A stretch of DNA of 45,956 bases, taken from an uncultured Verrucomicrobia subdivision 3 bacterium. GTDB lineage: Bacteria; Verrucomicrobiota; Verrucomicrobiia; Limisphaerales; UBA11358. Every line of letters starts with the position of its first letter. The stretch's first letter is position 1. The notes beneath the pieces were generated by a model. The model ran no database searches. It saw nothing but the letters and a program-made list of their open reading frames with translations, and was not told the DNA's origin. This document shows, in pieces, positions 14,385 through 24,827 of this stretch. Location of the stretch: NCBI GenBank assembly GCA_903833055.1, contig CAILDU010000027.1:1-45956 (forward strand). The letters run 5' to 3'. Made by a program: the position numbers and the translations under genes.

Positions 14385-17300
14385 TCAGTGTCCGCCTTTA
14401 ACATTTTCCTCGAATGCCGCCATGATGGCGTCGTCGCCGCTCAAGCCTTGCGACTGCACTTTTTTGAGCGAAATCAAAACGCGCTTGTAATCCTGCGGCA
14501 TGACTTTGACAAATTTCGGAATAAAATTTTTCCAGTCGCCGAGAACTTTCGCGGCGCGTTCGCTGTGCGTCAACGTCTGATGCCGCTGGATTAATTTCCA
14601 GACTTCCTCGATTTCGTCCACGTCTTCCAGTTTTTCGAGGCCGACGAGTTCCATATTACAGCGCGTCGCAAAATCTCCAGCTTCGTCCAAAACGTAAGCC
14701 ACGCCGCCGCTCATGCCGGCGGCGAAGTTGCGTCCGCTCTTGCCGAGAATTACCACGCGTCCGCCGGTCATGTATTCGCAGCCGTGATCGCCCACGCCTT
14801 CGACGACCGCGTTGACGCCGGAGTTGCGGACGCCGAAGCGTTCGCCCGCCATGCCGCGCACAAAAATCTCACCCGCCGTCGCGCCGTAAAGCGCCACGTT
14901 GCCGATGATGATATTTTCCTCGGCGGCAAAGGTTGAACCTTTCGGCGGATACACAATCAGTTTTCCGCCGCTCAAGCCTTTGCCAAAATAATCATTCGCG
15001 TCGCCTTCGAGTTCGTGCGTCATTCCCTTCGGCATGAACGCGCCAAAACTTTGACCCGCGCTGCCGTTGAATTTCAAAAGCACCGTGTCTTCCGGCAAGC
15101 CATTTGGTCCGTGTTTCTTGGTGATTTCGCTGCCGACAATCGTGCCGACGACGCGATCTACATTCTTGATGGACAACTCGGCGCGAACTTTTTCGCCGCG
15201 TTCAATCGCCGGTTTGCAGATGGCGAGCAGCTTCGTCACGTCCAGAGATTTTTCCAAACCATGATCCTGATCTTGCGAGCGGAAACGGCCGACTTCCGCG
15301 CCCATGTCGGGGCGATGCAAAATCGGCGAGATGTCAATGCCGCTGGCTTTCCAATGCTCGATGGCTTTCCACGGAATTAATTTATCCGTGCGGCCAACCA
15401 TGTCTTCCAGTTTTTTGAAACCGAGTTTCGCCATGATTTCGCGCAGTTCCATCGCGATGAAGCGCATGAAATTCACGACATGTTCCGGCTCGCCGGTGAA
15501 GCGTTTCCGCAAACGCGGGTCTTGCGTGGCGACGCCGACGGGGCAGGTGTTCAAATGACAAACGCGCATCATGATGCAACCCATCACGACGAGCGGCGCG
15601 GTGGCAAAACCAAATTCTTCCGCGCCGAGCAACGCGGCAATCGCCACGTCGCGGCCGGTTTTCAATTGTCCGTCCGCCTCGACGTAAATGCGGCTGCGAA
15701 GATTGTTCAACACGAGCGTCTGGTGCGTTTCCGCCAGACCGAGTTCCCACGGACCGCCCGCGTGTTTGATGGACGAGAGCGGCGAAGCGCCCGTGCCGCC
15801 GTCGTGACCGGAAATTAAAACGACATCCGCGTGTGCTTTCGCGACGCCGGCGGCAACCGTGCCGACGCCGACTTCGGCGACGAGCTTAACGCTGATGCGC
15901 GCATTGCGATTTGAATTTTTCAAATCGTGAATCAACTCCGCCAAATCTTCGATGGAGTAAATGTCATGGTGCGGCGGTGGCGAAATCAGACCGACGCCAG
16001 CCGTCGTGCCGCGTGTTTTGGCGATGGGCGGATAAACTTTTTTGCCGGGCAATTCGCCGCCTTCGCCGGGTTTCGCGCCCTGCGACAACTTGATTTGCAG
16101 CTCGTTTGCGTGGACAAGATAATTGCTCGTGACGCCGAAACGTCCACTGGCGACCTGCTTGATGGCGGAATTTTTCGAGTCGCCGTTCGCTTCCAAAACG
16201 TAGCGTGCTGGATCTTCGCCGCCTTCGCCGGTGTTGGATTTTCCGCCGAGGCGGTTCATCGCGACGGCGAGCGTTTCGTGCGCTTCCTTGGAAATAGAAC
16301 CGTAGCTCATCGCGCCGGTTTTGAAGCGTTTGACGATGCTTTCAACCGATTCAACTTCCTCAATCGGAATCGCCGTTTCGGTAAATTTGAAATCGAGCAA
16401 GCCGCGCAAAGTGCAAAGTGTTTTCGCGCGGTCATTGATGATGTCCGCGTATTCGCGATAAATTTTTTCGCTGCCGAGGCGGCACGCGGTCTGCAATTTG
16501 TGAATCGTCTGCGGATTGAACAGATGCTGCTCGCCGCCGTCGCGCCATTGGTATTGGCCGCCGGCGTCGAGTTCCGTGTTGACCGATTCGCGCGGGAACG
16601 CGCGCGCATGACGCGCGAGCGCTTCTTCGCCGATGACTTCCAAACCGATGCCTTGAATGCGCGACGGCGTCCAAGTGAAATACTTATCCACAACTTCACT
16701 GTTGATGCCAATGGCTTCAAAGATTTGCGCGCCGTGATAACTTTGAATCGTCGAGATGCCCATCTTGGCCATCGTTTTGACGACGCCTTTGACCGCGGCT
16801 TTGATGAATTTTTTGACGGCAACTTTGTGATCGGTTTCCGCCAAAAGTTTTTCGCGCATCAAATCCGCGATGGTCTCGTAAGCGAGATATGGATTGATGG
16901 CCGTGCAGCCGTAGCCGATCAAAACGGAGAAATGATGCACCTCGCGCGGTTCGCCGGATTCGAGAATCAAACCGATTTTCGTGCGCGTGCCGCTGCGAAT
17001 CAAATGATGATGCAAACCGGAAACCGCGAGCAACGCGGGAATCGGTGCGAGCGTGGCGCTGACGCCACGGTCGGAAAGAATCACGACATTCGCGCCGTCA
17101 ACAATGGCTTTGTCCGCCGCGTGAAAAACTTTTTCCAGCGCCGCCGCGAGACCTTTCGCGCCGTCGGCGACCTTGAACAGAATCGGCAGCGTGACAGTTT
17201 TGAAACCGGGACGATTGATGTGGCGTAGCTTTTCCAATTCCTCATTCGTGAGAATTGGATAGTGCATCTTCACGAGCCGTCCGCTTTCGGGCGTCGGCTC

Positions 17301-18992
17301 CAAAAGGTTGCCTTCGCCGCCAACCATGATTTCCGTCGAAGTAATAATTTCTTCGCGGATGGGATCAATCGGCGGATTTGTGACCTGCGCGAACAGTTGC
17401 TTGAAATAATTGTAAAGCAACTGCGGCTTCTGCGACAAAACCGCGAGCGGCGTGTCCGTGCCCATCGAGCCGAGCGGCTGAATGCCATCGCGTGCCATCG
17501 GGCCGACGATGAAACGCAAATCTTCAAACGTGTAACCGAACGCCTGCTGCCGTTGCAAAATGGACGTGTGATCGTCTTCGTGGACGTTCGGTGGTTCCGG
17601 CAAATTTTTGAGCAGGACGTGATTTTCTTCCAGCCATTTTCCATACGGCTGTGCGCTGGAATATTTTTTCTTCAGTTCCTCGTCCGCGATGATGCGGCCT
17701 TCTTCGAGGCTCACCAAAAACATTTTGCCCGGCTGCAAACGCCCTTTGACCGCGATGCGTTCCGGCGCGACCGGCAGCACGCCCGCTTCCGACGCCATAA
17801 TAACTACGTCGTCTTTCGTGACGTAATAACGCGACGGGCGCAGACCGTTGCGGTCGAGGCACGCGCCGATAAATTTTCCGTCCGTGAACGCCATCGAGGC
17901 CGGGCCGTCCCACGGTTCCATGAGGCAGGAATGAAATTCGTAAAATGCGCGGCGCTCGGCGTCCATGCTCTCGTGATTTTCCCACGGCTCGGGAATCATC
18001 ATCATCATCGCGTGCGGCAAATCGCGTCCGGCGAGCGTGAGCAGTTCCACGCAATTATCAAACTGTGCCGAGTCGCTGCCGTCGGTGTTGATGACCGGTA
18101 GAATTTTTTTCAGGTCGTCGCCGAAAATTTTGCTGGTGAACAACGCCTGCCGCGCTTTCATCCAATTCACGTTGCCGCGCAGCGTATTGATTTCGCCGTT
18201 GTGCGCAATGCAGCGGTTCGGGTGCGCGCGATCCCAGCTTGGAAAAGTGTTCGTGGAAAAACGCGAATGGACGAGCGCGATGGCCGTGGTCACGGCGGGA
18301 TTCCGCAGATCGTCGTAATACTTTTCCACCTGCTCGGACATCAACATGCCTTTGTAGGTCAAGGTGCGCGCCGACAAACTGGAAACATAAAACCATTTGC
18401 CACCGGCAAGTTTGTTGCCGTAACGAATCGTTTGTTCCGCAACTTTGCGGATGACGTAAAGTTTTCTTTCAAACGCCGCTTCGTCTTTGATCGCTGCACC
18501 GCGTCCGACAAAAACCTGCGCCATGAACGGCTCGGCGGACACCGCCGTTTTGCCGAGCGAAGAATTATTCACCGGCACATCGCGCCAGCCGAGCAATGTC
18601 TGACCTTCGGCGGAAATGATTTTGGCGAATTCATTTTTTATCGCTTCACGTTCGGCGGGATTCGGTGGCAGGAACATTTGGCCGACGCCGTATTCACCGA
18701 CCGCCGGAAGTTTGAAACCGAGGCGCGCGGCTTCGGTCACAAAAAAATCGTGCGGCACTTGAATTAAAATTCCCGCGCCGTCGCCGGTGTTCGGTTCGCA
18801 GCCGACCGCGCCGCGATGATCGAGGTTGACGAGAATTTGGAGCGCGTCGCTGACCAGTTGGTGCGACTTCTTGCCCTTCATGTTGACGACGAAGCCCAGC
18901 CCGCACGCATCGTGCTCGAACTGCGGATCGTAAAGTCCTTGTTTCAGCGGTGCGCCCAAGCGCACGTCGCCAGTCTCATTAGCTTTCGGCAT
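14385..18992 (-). CDS. gltB: Glutamate synthase large subunit
   Basis: A 1535-residue enzyme, full length for bacterial GltB. It makes two glutamates from glutamine and 2-oxoglutarate. The class II amidotransferase domain would start at Cys30 (HDACGLGF) after removal of a 29-residue propeptide. The central domain follows, then the FMN-binding synthase domain with [18 protein letters not shown]. The 3Fe-4S cluster Cys are 1139, 1145 and 1150 ([12 protein letters not shown]). The C-terminal glycine-rich GXGXG helix domain is present ([11 protein letters not shown]). Transcribed with gltD. The leader carries a 9-bp hairpin just before the start. The opposite strand has long accidental open frames. 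Confidence 0.98.
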   Translation of the reverse strand: MPKANETGDVRLGAPLKQGLYDPQFEHDACGLGFVVNMKGKKSHQLVSDALQILVNLDHRGAVGCEPNTGDGAGILIQVPHDFFVTEAARLGFKLPAVGEYGVGQMFLPPNPAEREAIKNEFAKIISAEGQTLLGWRDVPVNNSSLGKTAVSAEPFMAQVFVGRGAAIKDEAAFERKLYVIRKVAEQTIRYGNKLAGGKWFYVSSLSARTLTYKGMLMSEQVEKYYDDLRNPAVTTAIALVHSRFSTNTFPSWDRAHPNRCIAHNGEINTLRGNVNWMKARQALFTSKIFGDDLKKILPVINTDGSDSAQFDNCVELLTLAGRDLPHAMMMMIPEPWENHESMDAERRAFYEFHSCLMEPWDGPASMAFTDGKFIGACLDRNGLRPSRYYVTKDDVVIMASEAGVLPVAPERIAVKGRLQPGKMFLVSLEEGRIIADEELKKKYSSAQPYGKWLEENHVLLKNLPEPPNVHEDDHTSILQRQQAFGYTFEDLRFIVGPMARDGIQPLGSMGTDTPLAVLSQKPQLLYNYFKQLFAQVTNPPIDPIREEIITSTEIMVGGEGNLLEPTPESGRLVKMHYPILTNEELEKLRHINRPGFKTVTLPILFKVADGAKGLAAALEKVFHAADKAIVDGANVVILSDRGVSATLAPIPALLAVSGLHHHLIRSGTRTKIGLILESGEPREVHHFSVLIGYGCTAINPYLAYETIADLMREKLLAETDHKVAVKKFIKAAVKGVVKTMAKMGISTIQSYHGAQIFEAIGINSEVVDKYFTWTPSRIQGIGLEVIGEEALARHARAFPRESVNTELDAGGQYQWRDGGEQHLFNPQTIHKLQTACRLGSEKIYREYADIINDRAKTLCTLRGLLDFKFTETAIPIEEVESVESIVKRFKTGAMSYGSISKEAHETLAVAMNRLGGKSNTGEGGEDPARYVLEANGDSKNSAIKQVASGRFGVTSNYLVHANELQIKLSQGAKPGEGGELPGKKVYPPIAKTRGTTAGVGLISPPPHHDIYSIEDLAELIHDLKNSNRNARISVKLVAEVGVGTVAAGVAKAHADVVLISGHDGGTGASPLSSIKHAGGPWELGLAETHQTLVLNNLRSRIYVEADGQLKTGRDVAIAALLGAEEFGFATAPLVVMGCIMMRVCHLNTCPVGVATQDPRLRKRFTGEPEHVVNFMRFIAMELREIMAKLGFKKLEDMVGRTDKLIPWKAIEHWKASGIDISPILHRPDMGAEVGRFRSQDQDHGLEKSLDVTKLLAICKPAIERGEKVRAELSIKNVDRVVGTIVGSEITKKHGPNGLPEDTVLLKFNGSAGQSFGAFMPKGMTHELEGDANDYFGKGLSGGKLIVYPPKGSTFAAEENIIIGNVALYGATAGEIFVRGMAGERFGVRNSGVNAVVEGVGDHGCEYMTGGRVVILGKSGRNFAAGMSGGVAYVLDEAGDFATRCNMELVGLEKLEDVDEIEEVWKLIQRHQTLTHSERAAKVLGDWKNFIPKFVKVMPQDYKRVLISLKKVQSQGLSGDDAIMAAFEENVKGGH

Positions 18993-19314
18993 TTTTTTCA
19001 GGTGAACGCGGAATGAATAAGTCCGCGTTCCTTTATTTTTTACTTAAAATAATCTGCGACGCAATAAATGTTTTCAAAATAAATGGGATTTCGCGCATTA
19101 GAATTCAAAGTTTTCCTTGTGTCAGTATTAGTGAGTTTTTTTATGCTGGCCAGAATCGGTTGAAGGCCGTGTCCACAAGTTTGCAAAATTTGTCCCGCAT
19201 TGAGGCTGGCAACCGTTGGCAGGCAAATCTTTTTCTCGTTAGCTGGAGAATTATGATTTGGACGAATGGCTTTAAAATTGCTTTTATTCCACCAAGAAAG
19301 TGGATTCATAAATA
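18993..19314. other. Intergenic region between gltB and the pilin-like gene
   Basis: A 322-bp AT-richer gap between divergent genes. It holds the gltB leader hairpin (19004-19030) and a small inverted repeat (TCCAC/GTGGA) about 10-30 bp before the pilin start. I saw no gene, tRNA or strong promoter pair. Confidence 0.6.
19004..19030 (-). promoter_or_regulatory. Leader hairpin 12 nt before gltB start
   Basis: Perfect 9-bp stem GAACGCGGA/TCCGCGTTC with a 9-nt loop. On the minus strand an AAAGG (Shine-Dalgarno-like) ends at the foot of the stem, and the ATG follows 11 nt after it. Folding the hairpin would bring AAAGG to a normal distance from the ATG; no other Shine-Dalgarno is present. Confidence 0.4.
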
Positions 19315-19692
19315 ATGAAAACAAGCATCCAGACCGCTCGCGCAGGTTTCACTCTGGTTGAAATTATGATTGTTGTTGCCATCATCGGATTGCTGGCGGC
19401 GATAGCTATTCCTAATTTACTAAAGGCGCGCGCAACTTCGCAGGCCAATGGCTGCATCAATAATCTTCGCAAGCTTGACGACGCGGCCAATCAGTTCGCC
19501 GTGGAGCGCGGCAAGCGCACGGGCGATCCCATTACTTATCCCGACGACTTGACGCCTTACATCAAGCTCAACAAGGCTGGCAGCATTCCGCCGTGTCCGG
19601 TTGGAGGCGTTTATTATCAAGACGCTACCGTCGGCTCAATCCCGACCTGTTCGCTCGGCACGACGGTCAAGCCGGCGCATGTTCTGCCGTAA
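19315..19692 (+). CDS. Type IV pilin / type II pseudopilin-like protein
   Basis: A 125-residue protein with a class III prepilin leader: basic MKTSIQTARAG, cleavage before F, then the hydrophobic helix FTLVEIMIVVAIIGLLAA with the conserved Glu5 of the mature protein. It continues as a short globular domain with PNLLKARATSQANGCINNLRKLDDAANQ. Two Cys pairs in the C-terminal part (CPVGG and TCSLG) could form a disulfide. It would be processed by prepilin peptidase and assembled into a pilus or pseudopilus. No other secretion genes are adjacent, so it is an orphan. Related short pilins are abundant in Verrucomicrobiota. Confidence 0.9.
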   Translation: MKTSIQTARAGFTLVEIMIVVAIIGLLAAIAIPNLLKARATSQANGCINNLRKLDDAANQFAVERGKRTGDPITYPDDLTPYIKLNKAGSIPPCPVGGVYYQDATVGSIPTCSLGTTVKPAHVLP

Positions 19693-19752
19693 AAATTTTC
19701 GGCGTGTATTTCGCCGTGAATTATTCTGTCACAGTTCTTCCGGTAAACGCGT

Positions 19753-19780
19753 TTTACACCGGGCGCGGTTTTGATATATT
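19753..19780 (+). promoter_or_regulatory. Candidate promoter of mnmA
   Basis: -35 TTTACA (19753-19758), 16-bp spacer, -10 TATATT (19775-19780). Transcription would start about 3 bp before the GTG at 19790, implying a leaderless or near-leaderless mnmA mRNA. Confidence 0.5.
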
Positions 19781-19789
19781 GACCGCCTT

Positions 19790-20878
19790 GTGATTTCCGA
19801 AAAGCGTCAGCGCGTCGTTTGTGGCATGAGCGGAGGAGTTGATTCCTCGGCGACGGCGGCGCTTTTGATTGAGCAGGGCTACGACGTCATCGGTATCACG
19901 CTCAAACTCTGGCCGCAGGATTGCGTGAACCGCGCCGAGGACAAATGCTGCGGTCCGCAAGCCGTCACCGACGCGCGTTCGGTCTGCGACAAGCTCGACG
20001 TGCCATATTATCTCGTGGACGAATCGGCGGATTTTCAGAAACACGTCATCCAATATTTCGCCGATGAATACAAGGCCGGCCGCACGCCGAACCCGTGCGT
20101 GATGTGCAATCAGAATTTGAAGTTCGGCAGATTGATTGACCGCGCGGATCAACTCGGCGCGGATTTTATTGCGACGGGACATTTTGCGCGCGTGGAAAAA
20201 AGCGCGGATGGTTCGCGGCTTTTGCTCAAGCGCGGCAAAGATTCGCGCAAGGATCAAAGTTATTTTCTCTTCTCGCTCCGGCAAGATCAGTTGGCGCGAA
20301 TTATTTTTCCGCTCGGCGAAAAAACGAAAAGCGACACGCGCGAGGTGGCGCGGCATTGCAATCTCAAGACGGCGGAAAAGGAAGAGAGCATGGAAATCTG
20401 TTTCGTGCCGGACAATAATTACGGCGGCTTTCTTCAGTCGGCGAACCTCGTGCAGAAGCATCGCGGCGACATTGTGGATGTTCACGGCCATGTGCTCGGC
20501 CAGCACGACGGCATAGAATTTTACACCATCGGCCAGCGCAAAGGGCTTGGTATTACTACGCCAAAGCCAGTCTACGTCGTGGAGCTGGATGCGGAAAATA
20601 ATCGCGTGATGGTGGGCGATGAATCCGCGCTCGACCGTGATGAATTTATTGCCGACCGCTGCAACTGGCATCCGTTTGAGAAACTCACCGCGCCAATCGA
20701 AGTGACGGCGAAGATTCGTTACAACCATCCGGGTGCGGCGGCAACCGTGACGCCGCTGGAAAATAATCGGGTGAAAGTAAAACTGCACACGCCGCAACGC
20801 GCGATCACGCCCGGTCAGGCGGCGGTATTTTATCAGGACGATTTGGTGGTCGGCGGCGGTTGGATAACCACGCGTTGA
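19790..20878 (+). CDS. mnmA: tRNA-specific 2-thiouridylase MnmA
   Basis: A 362-residue ATP-dependent enzyme that inserts sulfur at C2 of wobble U34 in tRNA Lys, Glu and Gln. The PP-loop GMSGGVDSS is near residue 12. The first catalytic Cys lies in NPCVMCNQ, and the second (persulfide-forming) Cys in ESMEICFVPD. The C-terminal family motifs (TIGQRKGLGI and VELDAENNRVMVG) are complete. The GTG start is selected because it directly precedes the conserved N-terminus; there is no Shine-Dalgarno. It ends 17 bp from the convergent TPR protein gene. Confidence 0.97.
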   Translation: MISEKRQRVVCGMSGGVDSSATAALLIEQGYDVIGITLKLWPQDCVNRAEDKCCGPQAVTDARSVCDKLDVPYYLVDESADFQKHVIQYFADEYKAGRTPNPCVMCNQNLKFGRLIDRADQLGADFIATGHFARVEKSADGSRLLLKRGKDSRKDQSYFLFSLRQDQLARIIFPLGEKTKSDTREVARHCNLKTAEKEESMEICFVPDNNYGGFLQSANLVQKHRGDIVDVHGHVLGQHDGIEFYTIGQRKGLGITTPKPVYVVELDAENNRVMVGDESALDRDEFIADRCNWHPFEKLTAPIEVTAKIRYNHPGAAATVTPLENNRVKVKLHTPQRAITPGQAAVFYQDDLVVGGGWITTR

Positions 20879-20895
20879 TTATTGCAACGCGTTCA

Positions 20896-22923
20896 TCAGT
20901 GCGGCTGGGCGGCTTCGTGATTTTTAATTTCGTTACGAATGGATTCAGCAAGCGTGCTATTGCCTTGCTGCGTGGCGAGTGACAGCGCTTGTTGCAGATG
21001 AGATAGAGCTTCCGCTGGTTTTCCTTCGGCATCCAATGCGATACCGAGACGATAATGCGCTTCGGCAAAATCTGGTTTTAGTTGGAGCGCGGCTGCATAA
21101 AGCTGACTGGCTTCGTCCCACTTTTTTTGCGTGGCAAGCGCAACGCCGGAAATGTAACGCGTGTCGGCGGCATCGAGTTGGCTGTGCATGGCGCGTTCGT
21201 AATGGCTGCGCGCCTCGTCCCATTTTCCTTCGCGGGCGAGCGTCAATCCCCAATCATAATCGGCTTCGGGATAATCTGGTCGGTATCGTAATGCCTGTTC
21301 AAAATGGCGGATGGCATCGTCGTTTTTTCCTTCGTTGGCAAGGGCATCGCCGAGGCTGTAATGGGCATCGGCGGAGCGCGGGCTAATTTGCAATGCCTGC
21401 TCGAAACAAGCGATAGCTTTTTCGTGCTGATTTTGATTGACGCAGGCGACGCCGAGATTTCTCCAAGCGTCGGAGTAATCGGGTCTTAATTGAATTGTCT
21501 GTTGAAATTGCGCGGCAGCTTCCGGCCAATTTTGTAGGTCGGCGAATGCTTCGCCGAGAGTGGTGTGAGCGTAGGAGTTGGTCGGGTTGCAGGCGAGGCT
21601 GCGAGTCCAAAGGGTAACGCTGTTTTTCCAGTAGCTGGTTTGAATGTGTGCACAGACGGCCAGCACGATCAGGAACATTGCCGCAGCGAAGGCAACGATG
21701 CTTCGCCGACAGCGGCAGAATGATAAAAATCCACCCGCGCCCCAAGCCAGCAGAATGGCCAAGCCGATTTGCGGCAGGTAAGTATAACGATCCGCGCGCG
21801 CGTTGTGCGTCAACTGCATCAGGTCAACGGTCGGTAGCAGCATGCCCAAATACCAAAGCCAACCCACTGCCAAATATGGACGCTTTTTAAAAGCGAATAG
21901 CGCGCCCAGCGTGACGGTAGATAAAATTAAAATCGCAATAATATTTTTGCTGAAGGTCGGGTTCATGCTCGAATCCGTGTAGGCTACGGTCAATCCTACC
22001 GGCCAAATCATGTGTCCCAGATAATCCACATAAGTTTGCAGAGCGTTGCCGATGCGCCAGGTGACGGTGAGATTTTGCGTCAGGGAGACCACTTCATGTT
22101 GCGTCATCACGGTGACGATGCAAAAGACTGCGCTCAAAAAAAAGAACGGAGTTTTTTCAAGCACCAGACCAAGCCACGCTTTGCGCGAGTGTCGGGAGAT
22201 GAATAAATTCTCTGCCGGCAGACGTCGTAGCGGCCAAGCATCCAGCAGCAGCAGGACAAACGGCAAGGTCACAATCATAGATTTGGCAAGCAGCCCAAAA
22301 GTAAAAAAAACCAACGCCAAAAAATACCAGCGCGTCCAGCCAAATCGAAACCGGGCGGCGTCAAGGTTTTTTACTGATGCTGCCCAATGTTTGGCCCAAG
22401 CCCACAGCGTCAGCATAAAAAACAAGCCGCTCAAAACATCCTTGCGTTCCACCACCCACGCCACCGATTCCACCCTTAGCGGATGGATGGCAAACAAGGC
22501 CGCCACAAACGCCGGACGCCAAAACGCTTTGGTGAATTTTCGCAGCACAAGGAAAAGCACGATGGCCGTTGCAGCATGAAGCAGGACATTTGTCAGGTGA
22601 TGGCCGCCGGCATGAGAACCATAAAGTTGCCAGTCGAGTTGGTGTGACAAATCGGTTAGTGGATACCAGGCTTCAAAACTTCCACGGGTGAAATCGCAAA
22701 CCACACCTTGCCATGTCAGCCCTTGGGTGATGAGGGGATTTTTATAAATGCAGATCGAGTCATCGTAGTTGACGAATTCAAAATGAATGGTCTGGCCGAA
22801 AACCGTCCAGACCAGCGCGGCGAGCAAAAGGCAAACCAGACCCGTCAACCAACTGGGCGTTAGTTGCCCGTGTGAATGAATTAAATTATCACGGCTGGGA
22901 AATTCGTTGGCTGATGATTTCAA
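20896..22923 (-). CDS. TMTC-like polytopic membrane protein with TPR repeats
   Basis: A 675-residue protein with two halves. The N-terminal ~430 residues are polytopic. After the first TM helix comes an extracytoplasmic loop (FEFVNYDDSICIYKNPLI) and the block LTDLSHQLDWQLYG with GGHHLTNVLLHA, the pattern of GT-C-fold transferases of the TMTC (protein O-mannosyltransferase) type. The C-terminal ~230 residues hold about six TPR units (e.g. WRNLGVACVNQNQHEKAIACF, AHYSLGDALANEGKNDDAI) facing the periplasm. It is a possible protein glycosyltransferase; donor and acceptor are unknown. Such proteins are frequent in Verrucomicrobiota and Planctomycetota. Single gene, convergent with mnmA. Confidence 0.82.
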   Translation of the reverse strand: MKSSANEFPSRDNLIHSHGQLTPSWLTGLVCLLLAALVWTVFGQTIHFEFVNYDDSICIYKNPLITQGLTWQGVVCDFTRGSFEAWYPLTDLSHQLDWQLYGSHAGGHHLTNVLLHAATAIVLFLVLRKFTKAFWRPAFVAALFAIHPLRVESVAWVVERKDVLSGLFFMLTLWAWAKHWAASVKNLDAARFRFGWTRWYFLALVFFTFGLLAKSMIVTLPFVLLLLDAWPLRRLPAENLFISRHSRKAWLGLVLEKTPFFFLSAVFCIVTVMTQHEVVSLTQNLTVTWRIGNALQTYVDYLGHMIWPVGLTVAYTDSSMNPTFSKNIIAILILSTVTLGALFAFKKRPYLAVGWLWYLGMLLPTVDLMQLTHNARADRYTYLPQIGLAILLAWGAGGFLSFCRCRRSIVAFAAAMFLIVLAVCAHIQTSYWKNSVTLWTRSLACNPTNSYAHTTLGEAFADLQNWPEAAAQFQQTIQLRPDYSDAWRNLGVACVNQNQHEKAIACFEQALQISPRSADAHYSLGDALANEGKNDDAIRHFEQALRYRPDYPEADYDWGLTLAREGKWDEARSHYERAMHSQLDAADTRYISGVALATQKKWDEASQLYAAALQLKPDFAEAHYRLGIALDAEGKPAEALSHLQQALSLATQQGNSTLAESIRNEIKNHEAAQPH

Positions 22924-23030
22924 CGCGGGAGATTTTGCGGCGGCGTATTAGCGCGTCAAGTGTGTTTTCACTGGTGAATAGATTCGGCTTGCGCGGGGCA
23001 GGGTGGTTGTTACGATTTTGTCACGTTCAT

Positions 23031-23067
23031 CCGCCAAGTCCGGCGGGTTTTCTTTTTTAACCGGCGG
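23031..23067 (+). promoter_or_regulatory. Possible attenuator in the prs leader
   Basis: Stem CCGCC/GGCGG (23031-23035 and 23042-23046) followed by TTTTCTTTTTT looks like an intrinsic terminator, yet no plus-strand gene lies upstream. The 7-mer CCGGCGG at 23040-23046 recurs at 23061-23067, after the T-tract, and could compete for the same CCGCC arm. It lies 18-54 bp before the prs start. Confidence 0.35.
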
Positions 23068-23084
23068 CAATTTATTTTTTACCT

Positions 23085-24029
23085 GTGAAAATTTTCAGCG
23101 GCACTGCAAATCTACCTCTGGCCAACGCCATCTGTAAATCCATCGGTGTGCCACTCGGCAACTGCACCATCTCGCCGTTTCCCGATGGCGAGACGTTTGT
23201 GAAAATCGAGGAGAATGTGCGCGGTGAAGATATATTTATCATCCAGCCGACCTCACCGCCGACCAATCATAATCTGATGGAAATGTTCATCATGATGGAT
23301 GCGTTGCGCCGCGCGAGTGCGAAGCGCATTACGGCAGTGATGCCGTTTTACGGTTACGCGCGGCAAGATCGCAAAGACCAACCGCGTGTTCCAATCACGG
23401 CGAAGCTCGTTGCCAATTTGCTCGTGGCTGCGGGCGCGAATCGCGTGCTGACGATGGATTTGCACGCGCAACAGATCCAGGGATTTTTTGATATTCCCGT
23501 GGATCATCTTTATGCCGCGCCGGTGATGTATGATTATTTGAAGAAGAAAAATTTGACGAACCTGGTTGTGGTCAGTCCCGATGCGGGCGGCATCAAAATG
23601 GCGCACGCATATTCGCAGACGATGGAAGCGGAACTCGCCATCGTCGCCAAGCGTCGCAAGAGCGCGACGGAAGTCGAAAGCATGGCGGTCATCGGCGAAA
23701 TCGAGGGCAAAAATGTTTTGCTCGTGGACGATTTGACGGAGACGGCGGGCACGTTGACTTCGGCGGCGGCAATTCTCAAAACCAAGGGCGCAAAAAACAT
23801 CATGGCCTGCGTTTCCCACGCGCTATTGAACGACACGGGTATCGAAAGATTACGTAATTCTGCCATTGACGAATTAATAACAACTGATACAGTCCAACGC
23901 CCTGCGATTGACGGTGTAAAGATAACTACGTTGTCGGTAGCGGGACTTTTGGGCGAAGCCATCAAACGGATTCATACAAATTCGTCGGTGAACTCGCTCT
24001 TTGAATTTAAGGGCGGACGCACCAGTTAA
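23085..24029 (+). CDS. prs: Ribose-phosphate pyrophosphokinase
   Basis: A 314-residue enzyme, normal length, that makes PRPP from ribose 5-phosphate and ATP for nucleotide, His and Trp synthesis. The GTG start gives the typical opening KIFSGTANLPLANAI. Present are the catalytic flexible-loop region (YGYARQDRK), the metal/ATP-binding HAQQIQGFFDIPVDHLYA, and the PRPP loop VLLVDDLTETAGTL. The last has TETAGT where many enzymes have a GGT-containing variant; this form is known in other phyla. It is followed after 33 bp by rplY, so it probably heads the prs-rplY-pth-rpsF-ssb-rplI operon. No Shine-Dalgarno is seen. Confidence 0.97.
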   Translation: MKIFSGTANLPLANAICKSIGVPLGNCTISPFPDGETFVKIEENVRGEDIFIIQPTSPPTNHNLMEMFIMMDALRRASAKRITAVMPFYGYARQDRKDQPRVPITAKLVANLLVAAGANRVLTMDLHAQQIQGFFDIPVDHLYAAPVMYDYLKKKNLTNLVVVSPDAGGIKMAHAYSQTMEAELAIVAKRRKSATEVESMAVIGEIEGKNVLLVDDLTETAGTLTSAAAILKTKGAKNIMACVSHALLNDTGIERLRNSAIDELITTDTVQRPAIDGVKITTLSVAGLLGEAIKRIHTNSSVNSLFEFKGGRTS

Positions 24030-24062
24030 GCGTCGCCAAAAAATAATTTACAATTTTATAAA

Positions 24063-24797
24063 ATGAAATCAGTCGCCTTAAAAGCCTATCCGCGTTCCCA
24101 AGTGCAACGCGCCGAAGTCACCAAACTCCGTCGCGCCGGTCGCGTGCCTGCCACCATTTATGGTCGTCAGGCTGCGCCGCAAAACCTCGAAGTCGTCTCG
24201 AAAGAGATTGCCGACTTGCTGAACCATTCAGCTTCCGAAAATTTGCTCGTGGATTTGACCGTCGAGAAGGATGCGCGCTCCAAGCGCCTCGCGCTCGTGC
24301 AGGAAGTCCAGCACCATCCGTTGACCGGCAAAGTCGTGCACGTTGATTTTCACGAAGTCGCCGAGACCGAGAAGGTTACCGTCTCCGTCCCCGTTGAAAC
24401 CGTTGGCGAACCCGCTGGCGTTAAAAATGGCGGCGGCACGTTGGAACACATTTTGCACAAGTTGAAAGTGCGTTGCCTCCCGAAAAATTTGCCGGAGCAA
24501 ATCACGCTGGACGTGAGCGCGCTGGAAATCGGCAAGTCCATTCACATCGCTGACATCGTTCCGCCCGCTGGCGTGGAAATCATGGGTGAGAAATCCCGCA
24601 CCGTGGTGGCTGTTGCCGCGCCGCGCGCTGAGGAAGAAGTTGTCGCGACCACCGCCGCTGCTGGCGATGTCGAAATGACGAAAGAGAAAAAAGCGGACGG
24701 CACTGAAGGCGCTGCTCCCGCTGCCAAGGGCGACGCGAAAGCGGCTCCGGCGGGCGACAAAAAAGCCGAGGCCAAGCCCGAAGCGAAGAAGAAATAA
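24063..24797 (+). CDS. rplY: 50S ribosomal protein bL25, CTC type
   Basis: A 244-residue two-domain L25. The N-terminal 5S-rRNA-binding domain (LRRAGRVPATIYGR near residue 20) is followed by the C-terminal beta domain (KVTVSVPVETVGEPAG, ADIVPPAGVEIMG). A ~60-residue Ala/Lys/Glu-rich tail (e.g. APAGDKKAEAKPEAKKK) is probably disordered. The two-domain CTC form is the usual one outside gammaproteobacteria. Its place before pth is a widely conserved prs-ctc-pth order. Confidence 0.96.
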   Translation: MKSVALKAYPRSQVQRAEVTKLRRAGRVPATIYGRQAAPQNLEVVSKEIADLLNHSASENLLVDLTVEKDARSKRLALVQEVQHHPLTGKVVHVDFHEVAETEKVTVSVPVETVGEPAGVKNGGGTLEHILHKLKVRCLPKNLPEQITLDVSALEIGKSIHIADIVPPAGVEIMGEKSRTVVAVAAPRAEEEVVATTAAAGDVEMTKEKKADGTEGAAPAAKGDAKAAPAGDKKAEAKPEAKKK

Positions 24798-24827
24798 TTT
24801 ACGCGGCGCAAGCCGCTTCGCCCGCGC

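Noticed and set aside
15927-17228. 433-codon open frame on the plus strand opposite gltB
   Set aside because: Its composition (Arg/Ala/Phe-rich, no motif) is what the reverse strand of a GC-rich gene gives; gltB is certain on the other strand.
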